Positions 33,979 through 42,528 of a DNA stretch of 64,000 nucleotides are shown in pieces; position 1 is the first letter of the stretch, and the number at the start of each line of letters is the position of its first letter. The stretch comes from Cohnella silvisoli (GTDB taxonomy: Bacteria; Bacillota; Bacilli; Paenibacillales; Paenibacillaceae). The notes beneath the pieces are model-generated. The model searched no databases, was not told the origin of the DNA, and worked only from the letters and a program-made list of their open reading frames with translations. The stretch lies in NCBI RefSeq assembly GCF_021190915.1, contig NZ_JAIOAP010000013.1, positions 1 to 64,000 of the forward strand, written 5' to 3'. The position numbers were made by a program, and so were the translations under genes.

Positions 33979-35235
33979 TTACTGCGAGCCGGCGTGTTTC
34001 CCTGCCGTATACCCTGTGGAGAAAGCCGCCGTAATGTTATAGCCTCCCGTGTAGCCGTGTATATCGAGGACTTCCCCGCAGAAGTACAGTCCGTTCATCA
34101 ATTTGGACTGCATCGTCTTCGGATCGATTTCCTTCAGGTTGATTCCGCCTCCCGTTACGAAGGCATCCTCGATAGACAGCGTTCCGTACACCTTGATCGA
34201 GAAACGCTTAATGAGCTTCGCTAACTGCATCCAATCTTGCCTTGGAAGGTTATCGTATGTGAGCGATTCGGATAGGCCGGACTTCTGCAGGAGTAATGGA
34301 ATCATTTTATCGGGCAAACAGGCTTTAAGAATGTTCTTGATCGATTTCTTCGGTTCTATCTCGCATAGCCGTAAAGTGTCGATATAAACCTCATCCACGC
34401 TTTTCTCTGGCATCAGATCCACGGAAACTTCAACGTTCCCAACATGATATTGCTTCAAGGCTTTTACGACGAACTGGCTGCAGCGCAGGGCGATAGGGCC
34501 AGACACGCCGAAGTGGGTAAATATCATATCTCCTCGGTGTTCGATGATCTTCTTTCCTTTAGGGTTCCATACGGACAGCGCCACGTCTCTAAGGGATAGA
34601 CCTTGAAGCTCTTTGCTCTGGATAAAAGGTTCGTTGGACGTTAGAGGAACTTCGGTTGGAAAAAGCTCTGTAATCGTATGTCCCGCCTTCTGCGCCCAAG
34701 GATAACCGTCCCCGGTCGAACCTGTCTGCGGCACGGATTTACCTCCCGCGGCCACGATCGCGGCACGGCAGCTAAGCGTTTCGCCGGATTTAAGACGCAC
34801 GCCGACGACCTGGTTTTCTTCATATATAATCGTATCGACAGGAGAATTGAGCTTAATCTCAACGCCTTGCTTTACGATCTGGTTCACGAGGGTATCCACG
34901 ACGGTTTTAGCCTTATCCGTCACGGGAAACATACGGCCGTTGTCCTCTTCTTTCAGCCGAATGCCAAGGTTCTCGAAGAACGAGATAATATCTTTATTGT
35001 TGAAATGGGAAAAAGCGCTGTAAAGAAAACGCCCGTTGCCGGGGATATGCTGGATAAGCTCGTCGATATCTTTGTTGTTCGTTACGTTACACCTGCCGCC
35101 GCCGGAAATTCCGAGCTTGCGTCCTAATTTCTCGCCCTTATCCAACAGAAGCACCTTTGCGCCTTGTTTGCTTGCGGCAACGCTGGCCATTAATCCGGCA
35201 GAGCCCCCGCCTATTACGATTACGTCGTATTTCAT
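33979..35235 (-). CDS. FAD-dependent oxidoreductase, HI0933/BaiN (YhiN) family
   Basis: 418 residues. N-terminal dinucleotide-binding motif YDVIVIGGGSAGLMASVAAS followed by the family mark KLGRKLGISGGGRCNVTNN, then IVAAGGKSVPQTGSTGDGYPWA and the C-terminal flavin-binding stretch GLYFCGEVLDIHGYTGGYNI. This family of flavoproteins is widespread and mostly uncharacterised; one member reduces bile-acid intermediates. It is monocistronic and convergent with the sugar operon. Confidence 0.88.
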   Translation of the reverse strand: MKYDVIVIGGGSAGLMASVAASKQGAKVLLLDKGEKLGRKLGISGGGRCNVTNNKDIDELIQHIPGNGRFLYSAFSHFNNKDIISFFENLGIRLKEEDNGRMFPVTDKAKTVVDTLVNQIVKQGVEIKLNSPVDTIIYEENQVVGVRLKSGETLSCRAAIVAAGGKSVPQTGSTGDGYPWAQKAGHTITELFPTEVPLTSNEPFIQSKELQGLSLRDVALSVWNPKGKKIIEHRGDMIFTHFGVSGPIALRCSQFVVKALKQYHVGNVEVSVDLMPEKSVDEVYIDTLRLCEIEPKKSIKNILKACLPDKMIPLLLQKSGLSESLTYDNLPRQDWMQLAKLIKRFSIKVYGTLSIEDAFVTGGGINLKEIDPKTMQSKLMNGLYFCGEVLDIHGYTGGYNITAAFSTGYTAGKHAGSQ

Positions 35236-35390
35236 TCTTTAAACTCCCGATCGATTGATTTACTAAGATTTTAACATTAGTCCGGTCTTCTTCCTAATCC
35301 TACACAGGATGAGTTACAATACTACGGAAAAGCTTAAGAAACTAGGTAATCGCATGCTCGTCGCAGGACAGAGAAGGGGTGTCGAGAACC

Positions 35391-35801
35391 ATGACGTTTT
35401 TGAGACGGATCCGGCAATATCGGGTTTACCGAAGATTAGTGATGTCCTATTTGCTGCTTTCAGTGATCACCATTACTTTGTTATCGTATATTCTGTACTC
35501 GATGTTTTCCGCAAGGGCGGTTCAAGAAATCGATCGGTCGTCCAAGCAAATGCTGGCGCAAGTCAGTTACACGGCTAATGTGGTTTACGGACAAGTACAG
35601 GACGTAACGGGCCAATTGCTGAGCGATAACGAGATCATGTCGTTCTTGTACGCAAAGGAAGACAACAAAAGGGTTGATTATACCGCCAGCTTGTTCCTGA
35701 CCCGAATTCAAGGCGTGTATCCTTTTATTAAAAATTTAAGCACCATGGCTTGTGCGGAACTCAGTCTACAAGACATTTTAGACAGTTTGACCGTTAACTA
35801 A
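35391..35801 (+). pseudogene. Truncated membrane sensor (N-terminal part)
   Basis: 136 codons from the ATG at 35391 (GAAGGGG upstream). It starts RRIRQYRVYRRLVMSYLLLS and has one membrane helix and an extracellular helical start (ARAVQEIDRSSKQMLAQVSY). This is how Paenibacillus-type membrane-bound AraC regulators and YesM-type kinases begin, which run to 500-750 residues. Here the frame ends after NLSTMACAELSLQDILDSLTVN, so the ligand, HAMP and DNA-binding or kinase parts are missing, and the last 15 residues look unrelated. I read it as a deletion remnant. A terminator follows. Confidence 0.55.
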
Positions 35802-35830
35802 GGATGCATAGGACGATTAAAAGTTTGACT

Positions 35831-35867
35831 AAGAAGTCCCGTAACCATTCGGGGCTTCTTTTCTTTT
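35831..35867 (+). terminator. Rho-independent terminator
   Basis: AAGAAGTCCCG (35831-35841) pairs with CGGGGCTTCTT (35850-35860) with one mismatch, then a T-rich tail. Confidence 0.85.
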
Positions 35868-36018
35868 TAGCTTACAATTCTCGACAATATTCGAGGAAAT
35901 TCGATAAATATTAAGTACCTATTATTGTAACCTATGGTGAGATGTGTTTTAATCTAAGTGATCATTTAAGTGGAAAATTGTGTATGACGCCGATCGGTTC
36001 GTGCGGGAGGTTCGCTGA

Positions 36019-37677
36019 ATGTGGAAAGATTCGCTGCTGCAAGTTCTAATCGCATTTCTACCCGTTTTCATGTTCATGGTCTGGTACACGAAACCTGAGA
36101 GAACCCGAATCGCGCACCTGTTTCTATGCATCGTTTGCGGCGCGGCCATGCTATTGTGCATGCATTTTACAACGATAAACGATCAGGGCATTTATTTCGA
36201 CTTTCGCCATATTCCTTTTATAGTAGGCTCCTTGTATGGTGGAATTCCCGCTGCCGCTCTTCTCTTGGTGGTCTACGCAGCCGCTCGATTGAGCCAAATT
36301 ACGCACCAATGGGATTATGTTCTGTTTGCTACTTTCTTATTAGTTTTTATTCCGATATTATTCTCGCGGATATCCGTGTTTCAACGAAGCGCTAGATCCA
36401 GCAGATTTAAGATCGTATGGCTCCTATGCTTGACTCTTATTCTTATTCAGATCACGGCCTATTTGGCTAGTTTTCCCAATTTACATTTAGCAGATATTCC
36501 GGACCGGCTTGGCGCCGCTCTTATTTTCATTTTCTTATTCACGCTGATTACTCTAGTTTCCGTACATTTCATAGAATTGGGCTACGAGAGAATTCAATTG
36601 CAATTTCAGCTTCATGATGTTTCCAATAAATATCGTACCGAAATGCGCAGGCTGCAGCAATTTATCGATAATACTCCCTTAATCGTGGTGTTCTGCGATA
36701 AATGGGGCCTCATCACCCATGTCAACGACATGGCTCTTAAGTTTGTCAGTCCGCTCGGACGGAAGGACATTCTCTATCAGAATTTCTCTATCCTTATGGA
36801 AAAAATGGATTTGCAGTCCGAGACGAATCCGGTTGACAGCGTCATTCAAGGAGAAGAAAGACTGACAGAGATGCTCCGTGTTCACGGACGAACGTTCTAT
36901 ACCGTTACTTGTCCGATCAAAGAGATGCCTTCGGAGGGTACAGATGGCGTATTGTTCATTGGCCATGATGTGACGGAGCTTCAGCGGCTGAAGGATGAGG
37001 TTGATCGGATGGAGCGCCTTAGCTTAGTTGGGCAAATGGCGGCAAGCATTACGCACGAGATACGCAATCCGATGGCCGTCATCCGAGGGTTCGTGCAGCT
37101 GCTCAACGAAAGGAGTCCTGCGGATCAGCAGTCTTATTTTCGCATCGTATTGGATGAATTGGACCGCGCTAACGCGATCATTAACGACTTTCTATCCTTG
37201 GCGCAAAATCGGATCGTCGAGAAGGAATCTTCAAACCTGCATGATTTGCTGAATGATCTGCTTCCACTAATATGGGCTGACGCGAATATGAGGGGTCAAA
37301 TCATTGATTTGCGGTTATGCGAGGAAATGGATTTGCTTCAAATGAACAGCAAAGAAATTAAACAGCTTATTCTTAATTTAGCCCGCAATGGAATGGAAGC
37401 GATGGATGATAAGGGTGTTCTGCGCATCGAGACGATGAATCTGAAGGATACCGTTCAGCTTCGCGTTATCGATAACGGGATTGGCATATCCGTGGAGAAG
37501 CTAGAGCGGTTGTTTGAACCGTTCTACACGACGAAGATGAACGGTACGGGTCTCGGATTGGCTTTATGCCTTAGTATCGTCGAACGGCATAATGGCAAGA
37601 TTCACGTGGAATCTACAGTCGGGCAAGGAACGACGTTCATCGTATCATTCTGTAAACCCGGCCGATATTGTTGGTAA
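36019..37677 (+). CDS. Sporulation-type membrane sensor histidine kinase
   Basis: 552 residues, GGGAGG upstream. Residues about 1-190 hold five to six membrane helices resembling the 5TM-LYT sensor region (FRHIPFIVGSLYGGIPAAALLLVVYAAARL). Residues about 210-320 form a PAS domain (FIDNTPLIVVFCDKWGLITHVND). The HisKA box has the phospho-acceptor His346 in ITHEIRNPMAVIRGFVQLL, and the ATPase domain shows N, G1 and G2 boxes (LNLARNGMEAM, VIDNGIGI, MNGTGLGLALC). The H-box closely resembles kinases feeding the Spo0F/Spo0A phosphorelay (KinB/KinD type). There is no response regulator gene beside it, which fits an orphan phosphorelay kinase. Confidence 0.85.
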   Translation: MWKDSLLQVLIAFLPVFMFMVWYTKPERTRIAHLFLCIVCGAAMLLCMHFTTINDQGIYFDFRHIPFIVGSLYGGIPAAALLLVVYAAARLSQITHQWDYVLFATFLLVFIPILFSRISVFQRSARSSRFKIVWLLCLTLILIQITAYLASFPNLHLADIPDRLGAALIFIFLFTLITLVSVHFIELGYERIQLQFQLHDVSNKYRTEMRRLQQFIDNTPLIVVFCDKWGLITHVNDMALKFVSPLGRKDILYQNFSILMEKMDLQSETNPVDSVIQGEERLTEMLRVHGRTFYTVTCPIKEMPSEGTDGVLFIGHDVTELQRLKDEVDRMERLSLVGQMAASITHEIRNPMAVIRGFVQLLNERSPADQQSYFRIVLDELDRANAIINDFLSLAQNRIVEKESSNLHDLLNDLLPLIWADANMRGQIIDLRLCEEMDLLQMNSKEIKQLILNLARNGMEAMDDKGVLRIETMNLKDTVQLRVIDNGIGISVEKLERLFEPFYTTKMNGTGLGLALCLSIVERHNGKIHVESTVGQGTTFIVSFCKPGRYCW

Positions 37678-37756
37678 GATTCGTTGTTAAATGCGGATAA
37701 GCGGCTATAATCGGGTTAAACTACGGGGGATACATCCATACAAGGAGGATGCTTCC

Positions 37757-37882
37757 ATGCCAAGCTCCCAAGGACCGTCGAAATCCGGACGGAAAGGCGA
37801 CGCTCGCGCCAAGAAAGACCGTTCACCGTTATCCCCGGGATTTGACAAGAAATTAGACGGCCCCAACCGCCCGTCTACCTGA
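37757..37882 (+). CDS. Small basic protein of unknown function
   Basis: 41 residues from the ATG at 37757, 7 bp after AAGGAGG. Very basic N-terminal part (KSGRKGDARAKKDRS) and the C-terminus SPLSPGFDKKLDGPNRPST. The neat ribosome site and the well-defined tail argue for a real short gene; I cannot name it. Its TGA overlaps a CTG in the next frame, which then runs open into the following gene. Confidence 0.55.
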   Translation: MPSSQGPSKSGRKGDARAKKDRSPLSPGFDKKLDGPNRPST

Positions 37883-37956
37883 TCGACATCTGCGCGGATA
37901 AGAAGAGTAAACCCTACGCAGGCGTTAAACCTGCCGGGGGGCATGACGATTCGGAA

Positions 37957-38307
37957 TTGGATCCGTTCGAAATCGAATTTCGTTCGGAATACCGCGACAA
38001 CCGGGGTCCGCGGGAGCCGTTCGTGAATGCCGAGGATGTCGTCATTGGCGATCATGATTACGTTTCTGCAAATTCGCCGCTCGAGCAATGGAGCGAAGAA
38101 ACGGAACCGTCGATAATGGCGGGAGAGCAATGGGTGCATCCGTACAAGGATATTGGCTTTCGTACCAGGGAGAACCGGGATTTATTCGAACGAGGGATAG
38201 CGCCGTCATCCGGGCTATTTATGCATCCTGTTCATTCCACGTCCGATTCTATCGAGCTAGATGAGGATGAATATTTCCCTGTCCCCGAAGTGTTGGACGA
38301 ACCTTGA
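37957..38307 (+). CDS. Small acidic protein, DUF3905-like
   Basis: 116 residues if the TTG at 37957 is used, but the frame is open upstream to 37846 and encodes plausible residues (YLIDICADKKSKPYAGVKPA), so the true start is unclear; a CTG at 37879 overlapping the previous stop is possible, as is a frameshift joining it to the 41-residue gene upstream. The body (PFVNAEDVVIGDHDYVS, ANSPLEQWSEETEPSIMAGE, QWVHPYKDIGFRTRENRDLF) resembles, from memory, the DUF3905 family of bacilli. Function unknown. Confidence 0.55.
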   Translation: MDPFEIEFRSEYRDNRGPREPFVNAEDVVIGDHDYVSANSPLEQWSEETEPSIMAGEQWVHPYKDIGFRTRENRDLFERGIAPSSGLFMHPVHSTSDSIELDEDEYFPVPEVLDEP

Positions 38308-38420
38308 TAAGATGGGCGATGCGGCCTGATGCGGAACGCTTACTTGCGTTACGGAACAGTCGTCATCGCCCTGTTTTACGTATATGGGTCCCTAAAGGCG
38401 AAGTAGATGGCCTATTAATT

Positions 38421-38450
38421 TTGACTGAGGTTGCGACTGCGCTGTATAAT
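38421..38450 (+). promoter_or_regulatory. Sigma-A-type promoter of the bacilliredoxin gene
   Basis: TTGACT (38421-38426), 18-bp spacer, TATAAT (38445-38450); 61 bp before the start codon. Confidence 0.75.
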
Positions 38451-38511
38451 GAAGAATAGCGGAATAACCAAACCGTCAAATCATTGAAATCCGGAAAGCG
38501 AGGGGCCTTCT

Positions 38512-38946
38512 ATGTCGATGTCTTTCGAAAGATATATGTTGGATATGGTACAACCGATGCGCGATGATCTCACGCGTCTTGGCATTCAAGAATTAAGAAC
38601 ACCTGAAGAGGTAGAAGAGAAGCTTCCGACGGCTTCAGGCACGGCGCTAGTCGTTATCAACTCGGTATGCGGATGCGCGGCGGGTCAATGTCGCCCGGGC
38701 GTTGCCCAGGCGTTGCAGCATGATGTGTTGCCGGATCACCAGTTCACGGTATTCGCTGGACAAGACAAGGAAGCGACTGCGAAAGCGCGCGAATATTTCT
38801 TGCCTTATCCGCCATCCTCCCCATCGATTGCTTTGATGAAAGATGGAGAACTCGTTTATTTTATTGAGCGTCATCAAATCGAGAATCGCAGTGCAGGCGA
38901 TATTGCCGCGGATCTAACGTCAGCCTTTGACCGCTTTTGCCGTTAA
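38512..38946 (+). CDS. Bacilliredoxin (BrxA/BrxB, YphP/YqiW family)
   Basis: 144 residues. The family motif VVINSVCGCAAGQCRPG carries Cys53 and Cys55 (CGC) and Cys60; the rest (LMKDGELVYFIERHQIENRSA) is also typical. Bacilliredoxins remove bacillithiol from S-bacillithiolated proteins after oxidative stress, so the organism is expected to make bacillithiol. It has its own promoter and a hairpin terminator, and is monocistronic. Confidence 0.93.
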   Translation: MSMSFERYMLDMVQPMRDDLTRLGIQELRTPEEVEEKLPTASGTALVVINSVCGCAAGQCRPGVAQALQHDVLPDHQFTVFAGQDKEATAKAREYFLPYPPSSPSIALMKDGELVYFIERHQIENRSAGDIAADLTSAFDRFCR

Positions 38947-38955
38947 AATCACTTC

Positions 38956-39003
38956 ATCCCGTGGGCTATAGGCCATTTTGGCCTGGCCAACGGGATATTT
39001 TTG
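38956..39003 (+). terminator. Rho-independent terminator
   Basis: ATCCCGT (38956-38962) pairs with ACGGGAT (38990-38996) around an inner AGGCC/GGCCT stem; T-rich tail. Confidence 0.8.
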
Positions 39004-39034
39004 TTAACAGGACTTAAATGGGAGGAATGACTTT

Positions 39035-39844
39035 ATGACGGTACAGCAAGAAATCATTGCGAAGCTAGGCGTTAAGCCTGTAATTGACGTTGACGATGAA
39101 ATTGAGCGCAGGGTAAACTTTCTCAAGGATTACGTCAAACAAGCAGGGACGACAGGGTTGCTGATCGCGATCAGCGGAGGCGTGGACAGTGCGGTAGCTG
39201 CCGGACTTTGTAAACGCGCGACGGACGAGCTGTCTCAAGAATCCGGCAAGGAGTACATAACGCTTGGAGTATTCCAGCCTTACGGTGAGCAGGAGGATAT
39301 CGACCACAGCTATGCGGTTGCGGAAGCTTTCGGGCTTACGCATAAAGTCGAGACGAACATTGCCGAGGCCGTGGACGAGATTGCGCTGGAAACGGAATAT
39401 GCTTTCAAAGCGCTGAATATTCACCGCCATATTAGTCGCGGGGGCAAAGGAAACGTGAAAGCCCGCACGCGTATGGTCGTACAATATGCTTTGGCGTTCG
39501 ATCTTAACCTGCTTGTCGTAGGGACGGATCATGCTTCCGAAGCGTTGACCGGCTTCTTCACGAAGTGGGGAGACGGCGCCGTTGACGTGACCCCGCTCAG
39601 TACTCTGAACAAACGCCAAGTCCGCGAACTGGCCAGGCGCCTGGGAGTTCCTGCAAGCGTGATCGATAAAGCGCCCACGGCGGGATTGTGGGAAGGGCAA
39701 ACCGATGAGAAAGAGCTCGGAGTCACTTATGAAGACAATAGCGCTTATTTGGAAGGTAAAGAAATCGATTCCATAGCGCGTGAAATACTTGAGAAGCACT
39801 ACTTGCGCACACAGCATAAACGACAGTCCATTCCCGGGATTTAA
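39035..39844 (+). CDS. nadE: NH3-dependent NAD+ synthetase
   Basis: 269 residues, GGGAGG 9 bp upstream. Adenylation loop LLIAISGGVDSAVAAGL (SGGVDS at 47-52), FQPYGEQEDIDHSYAVAEAF, GNVKARTRMVVQYALA, LVVGTDHASEALTGFFTKWG and APTAGLWEGQTDEKELG. No glutaminase domain, so it uses ammonia to convert nicotinic acid adenine dinucleotide to NAD+. acpS follows 9 bp downstream. Confidence 0.97.
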   Translation: MTVQQEIIAKLGVKPVIDVDDEIERRVNFLKDYVKQAGTTGLLIAISGGVDSAVAAGLCKRATDELSQESGKEYITLGVFQPYGEQEDIDHSYAVAEAFGLTHKVETNIAEAVDEIALETEYAFKALNIHRHISRGGKGNVKARTRMVVQYALAFDLNLLVVGTDHASEALTGFFTKWGDGAVDVTPLSTLNKRQVRELARRLGVPASVIDKAPTAGLWEGQTDEKELGVTYEDNSAYLEGKEIDSIAREILEKHYLRTQHKRQSIPGI

Positions 39845-39853
39845 CCTACAAGG

Positions 39854-40243
39854 ATGATTGTCGGTATCGGATTGGACGTCGTCGAGCTAGCGCGGATAGA
39901 TAAATTGCTGTCGGGACCGAGCGGACAGAAGTTCGTTACAAGAGTGCTAACGGCTCATGAATACAAGAATTGGGCAAGCTTGCAGCCACGCCGTGCGCTA
40001 GAGTTTGTAAGCGGCCGAGTTGCCGCCAAAGAAGCCGTCGTCAAAGCAATAGGCTGCGGGATCGGGGCCCTTGTCGGCTTCAAGGATATTGAAGTGCTTC
40101 CGGACATGCTTGGCAAACCGGTATGCACGCTCTCTGAAGCTTCGATAAGGCGGCTTGGATGGGAAGGGCATACCTACAAGTTGCATCTTGCGATTACCCA
40201 CGAACGTTCATTGGCGGCAGCTACGGCTCTTATGGAGAAGTAA
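39854..40243 (+). CDS. acpS: Holo-[acyl-carrier-protein] synthase
   Basis: 129 residues. Starts MIVGIGLDVVELARIDKLL with the Mg-binding Asp8, then ALEFVSGRVAAKEAVVKAIG with the second acidic site, and LAITHERSLAAA near the end. It moves the 4'-phosphopantetheine arm from CoA to acyl carrier protein. The AAGG ahead of the ATG is unusually close, so translation may be coupled to nadE, whose stop lies 9 bp upstream. A hairpin follows at 40251-40282. Confidence 0.95.
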   Translation: MIVGIGLDVVELARIDKLLSGPSGQKFVTRVLTAHEYKNWASLQPRRALEFVSGRVAAKEAVVKAIGCGIGALVGFKDIEVLPDMLGKPVCTLSEASIRRLGWEGHTYKLHLAITHERSLAAATALMEK

Positions 40244-40250
40244 GGGCATC

Positions 40251-40285
40251 AACAGCTCGGTTGTTTCCGCAACCGGGCTGTTATA
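40251..40285 (+). terminator. Hairpin terminator after nadE-acpS
   Basis: AACAGCTCGGTTG pairs with CAACCGGGCTGTT with one mismatch; the tail is T/A-rich rather than pure T. Confidence 0.65.
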
Positions 40286-40314
40286 TATTGGGTTAAGAAA
40301 TATGAATTTGTAAA

Positions 40315-40343
40315 TTTACGGTTCTTGTTACCTATCGTATAAT
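40315..40343 (+). promoter_or_regulatory. Sigma-A-type promoter of araC-mutY
   Basis: TTTACG (40315-40320), 17-bp spacer, TATAAT (40338-40343), 49 bp before the start codon. Confidence 0.7.
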
Positions 40344-40392
40344 GGAAGCAGCAGGCGTGAGGGTTTTTATAACTAGATAATGAGGCGTAGAG

Positions 40393-41271
40393 ATGACAAC
40401 GAATTATTTAACTATCATGATGAAACATTTCGAGCACATGAATATTGAGGTTGCCGCCGCTGCCGAGACGATACTAAATGCAACCTCCCTCAAGGACCGG
40501 GAAGACGTGTACGACTGCAACCGCTTTCTGTTCGTTAAGGAAGGGGAAGGCAAATTGATCGTTCAGGATAAAGAAATCCCCTTGGCAAAGGGGATGTTCT
40601 GCGTTTTATTGTCCGGGATGTCCCATCGGATTGCTCTCGATCCGGATGAGGAACTAACTTTGCAATGGTGCCATTTCCGCGCCAGTTACGAGGATCGCGA
40701 TCTTTACAGGACGCTTAAAATCCCATTTCATATCTCGATTAGGGATGAACAGGCGACATCGGCGCATTTCGGGCGTCTATTTGAAGAACTGGCGCAGGAC
40801 AAGCTTACTTCCAGGCTCAGAATCAAAGCGATCATGTTGGAGTTAATAAGCGATTACTTGGATAACTTGCCAATAATGACCAAGGATGGCGCTCCGACCG
40901 AAGATCTACAGAAGATTGACATGGTGCTGAAATATATTGACGATCATTTGGCTGATAATATAACGGTAGAAAATCTGGCGAAACAAGTCTATTTGCATCC
41001 GAATTACTTTATCGTGTTTTTCAAAGGGATTCTTGGGTATTCACCTATTCAATATGTAAACCAGAGACGTATGGAGACCGCTAAGAGCTTGCTTCTGCAA
41101 CCGGAATGCAATGTTTCCGCGGTTGCGGGGAAGGTAGGCATGCAAATCTATTATTTCTCCAGGATGTTCAAAGCCCATACGGGTTTGACGCCCAGCCGTT
41201 ACCGCAAGCAATCGGCGACTTTCGTTGCAGCCGGTAACCTGTCGTCGGAAGGAGAAGGGAAACAGAAGTGA
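40393..41271 (+). CDS. AraC-family regulator
   Basis: 292 residues. N-terminal cupin-like sensor (about 35-130: NRFLFVKEGEGKLIVQDKEI, GMSHRIALDPDEELTLQWCH), then a 100-residue AraC domain (DMVLKYIDDHLADNITVENL, AKQVYLHPNYFIVFFKG, VSAVAGKVGMQIYYFSRMFK). Its stop overlaps the GTG of mutY by 4 bp, an odd pairing of a sugar-type regulator with a DNA repair gene; a regulatory link is not implied. Target unknown. Confidence 0.87.
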   Translation: MTTNYLTIMMKHFEHMNIEVAAAAETILNATSLKDREDVYDCNRFLFVKEGEGKLIVQDKEIPLAKGMFCVLLSGMSHRIALDPDEELTLQWCHFRASYEDRDLYRTLKIPFHISIRDEQATSAHFGRLFEELAQDKLTSRLRIKAIMLELISDYLDNLPIMTKDGAPTEDLQKIDMVLKYIDDHLADNITVENLAKQVYLHPNYFIVFFKGILGYSPIQYVNQRRMETAKSLLLQPECNVSAVAGKVGMQIYYFSRMFKAHTGLTPSRYRKQSATFVAAGNLSSEGEGKQK

Positions 41272-42380
41272 TCGCAAACGACAATAAACGGTATTTCAGC
41301 ACCGAATTGCTGAGTTGGTATCATAAAGAACGTCGAGACTTGCCTTGGAGAAGAAGCCGGGACCCTTATCACATCTGGGTTTCGGAAATTATGCTGCAAC
41401 AGACTCGCGTGGATACGGTCATTCCTTATTTCAACCGCTTCGTGGATCGATTTCCATCCCTGCGACAATTGGCGGAAGCGCCGGAAGAAGATGTGCTGAA
41501 GCACTGGGAAGGCTTGGGCTACTATTCAAGAGCCCGAAATCTGCAATCTGCCGTTCGCGAAGTCGTAGAGCGTTATGACGGACGGGTTCCCAGCATCAAG
41601 AGCGAGGTATCGGGCCTCAAGGGTGTAGGCCCGTATACGGCGGGGGCGATACTCAGCATTGCCTACAATCAGCCTGAGCCTGCTGTGGACGGAAATGTCA
41701 TGCGGGTCCTATCGCGATACTTCTGCCTCGAGGATGACATCGCTCGCCCATCCACTCGCGTAGCGATGGAAGGGCTTGCTCAGGAGCTCATACCGGAAGG
41801 AGAGGCCGCGGACTTTAATCAAGCATTAATGGAGCTTGGGGCGATGGTATGCACGCCTAAATCCCCATCATGCCCGGAATGCCCCGTGATGAAGTTGTGC
41901 AAAGGACGTCTCGAAGGCCGGGAACGCGAGCTGCCCGTGAAAACCAAAGCCAAGAAGGCGAGACCCGTATATCGATTCGCCGCGCTAATTGAGGGGACCG
42001 GGCTTAATGCGGGTAAGCTGCTGGTTAGACAGCGACCGGATACGGGCTTGCTCGCACGCATGTGGGAGCTTCCACATATCGAGGTGCCGGATGCTGCCTC
42101 ATGGGACTCCCTGTCCTCAGGCAGGCTGTCGCTGGAGGAAGCGCTGGCCGAAGATGGCGTGAGGATTCAAGCCACTGAACAGATTATCGGGGATGCTCAG
42201 CATATTTTCACTCACCTCGTATGGAACATCAGAGTGCTCGCAGCCATTGCAACAGAAGAGGCGTACTTGATGGACCGAACCGCTTACAGGTGGGTGGGAC
42301 CGGAAGATTTCGAGAGCTACGTGTGGCCCAACGTTTTCCGCAAGTTGTTAACGGAATATTATATTCGCAACATTAAATAA
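41268..42380 (+). CDS. mutY: A/G-specific adenine DNA glycosylase
   Basis: 370 residues from a GTG overlapping the upstream stop. HhH-GPD glycosylase: catalytic Glu40 in SEIMLQQTRVD, hairpin KGVGPYTAGAILSIAY, catalytic Asp141 in AVDGNVMRVL, and a [4Fe-4S] site C195-X6-C202-X2-C205-X5-C211. The C-terminal 140 residues are the NUDIX-like 8-oxoG recognition domain (LVRQRPDTGLLARMWELPH). It removes adenine mispaired with 8-oxoguanine. A terminator lies at 42400-42445. Confidence 0.97.
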   Translation: MIANDNKRYFSTELLSWYHKERRDLPWRRSRDPYHIWVSEIMLQQTRVDTVIPYFNRFVDRFPSLRQLAEAPEEDVLKHWEGLGYYSRARNLQSAVREVVERYDGRVPSIKSEVSGLKGVGPYTAGAILSIAYNQPEPAVDGNVMRVLSRYFCLEDDIARPSTRVAMEGLAQELIPEGEAADFNQALMELGAMVCTPKSPSCPECPVMKLCKGRLEGRERELPVKTKAKKARPVYRFAALIEGTGLNAGKLLVRQRPDTGLLARMWELPHIEVPDAASWDSLSSGRLSLEEALAEDGVRIQATEQIIGDAQHIFTHLVWNIRVLAAIATEEAYLMDRTAYRWVGPEDFESYVWPNVFRKLLTEYYIRNIK

Positions 42381-42399
42381 AATGGACAGTAACGAAATC

Positions 42400-42445
42400 A
42401 AGCCAAGACGCTCCGGAATCCATCGGAAGCTGTCTTGGCTTTTTT
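42400..42445 (+). terminator. Rho-independent terminator of araC-mutY
   Basis: AAGCCAAGAC (42400-42409) pairs with GTCTTGGCTT (42432-42441), then T run. Confidence 0.88.
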
Positions 42446-42528
42446 GCATGGATGGGCCTTAGACCACTAACCGACTTGGATATGCTCAATTTTAGCACTG
42501 ACGGCGTTAATTACTATTCGGGAGGGTC

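Noticed and set aside
35309..35578. 89-codon forward frame
   Set aside because: Overlaps the truncated sensor in another frame, with no ribosome site and no recognisable domain.
39065..39817. 250-codon reverse frame opposite nadE
   Set aside because: Antisense shadow of a well-supported gene.
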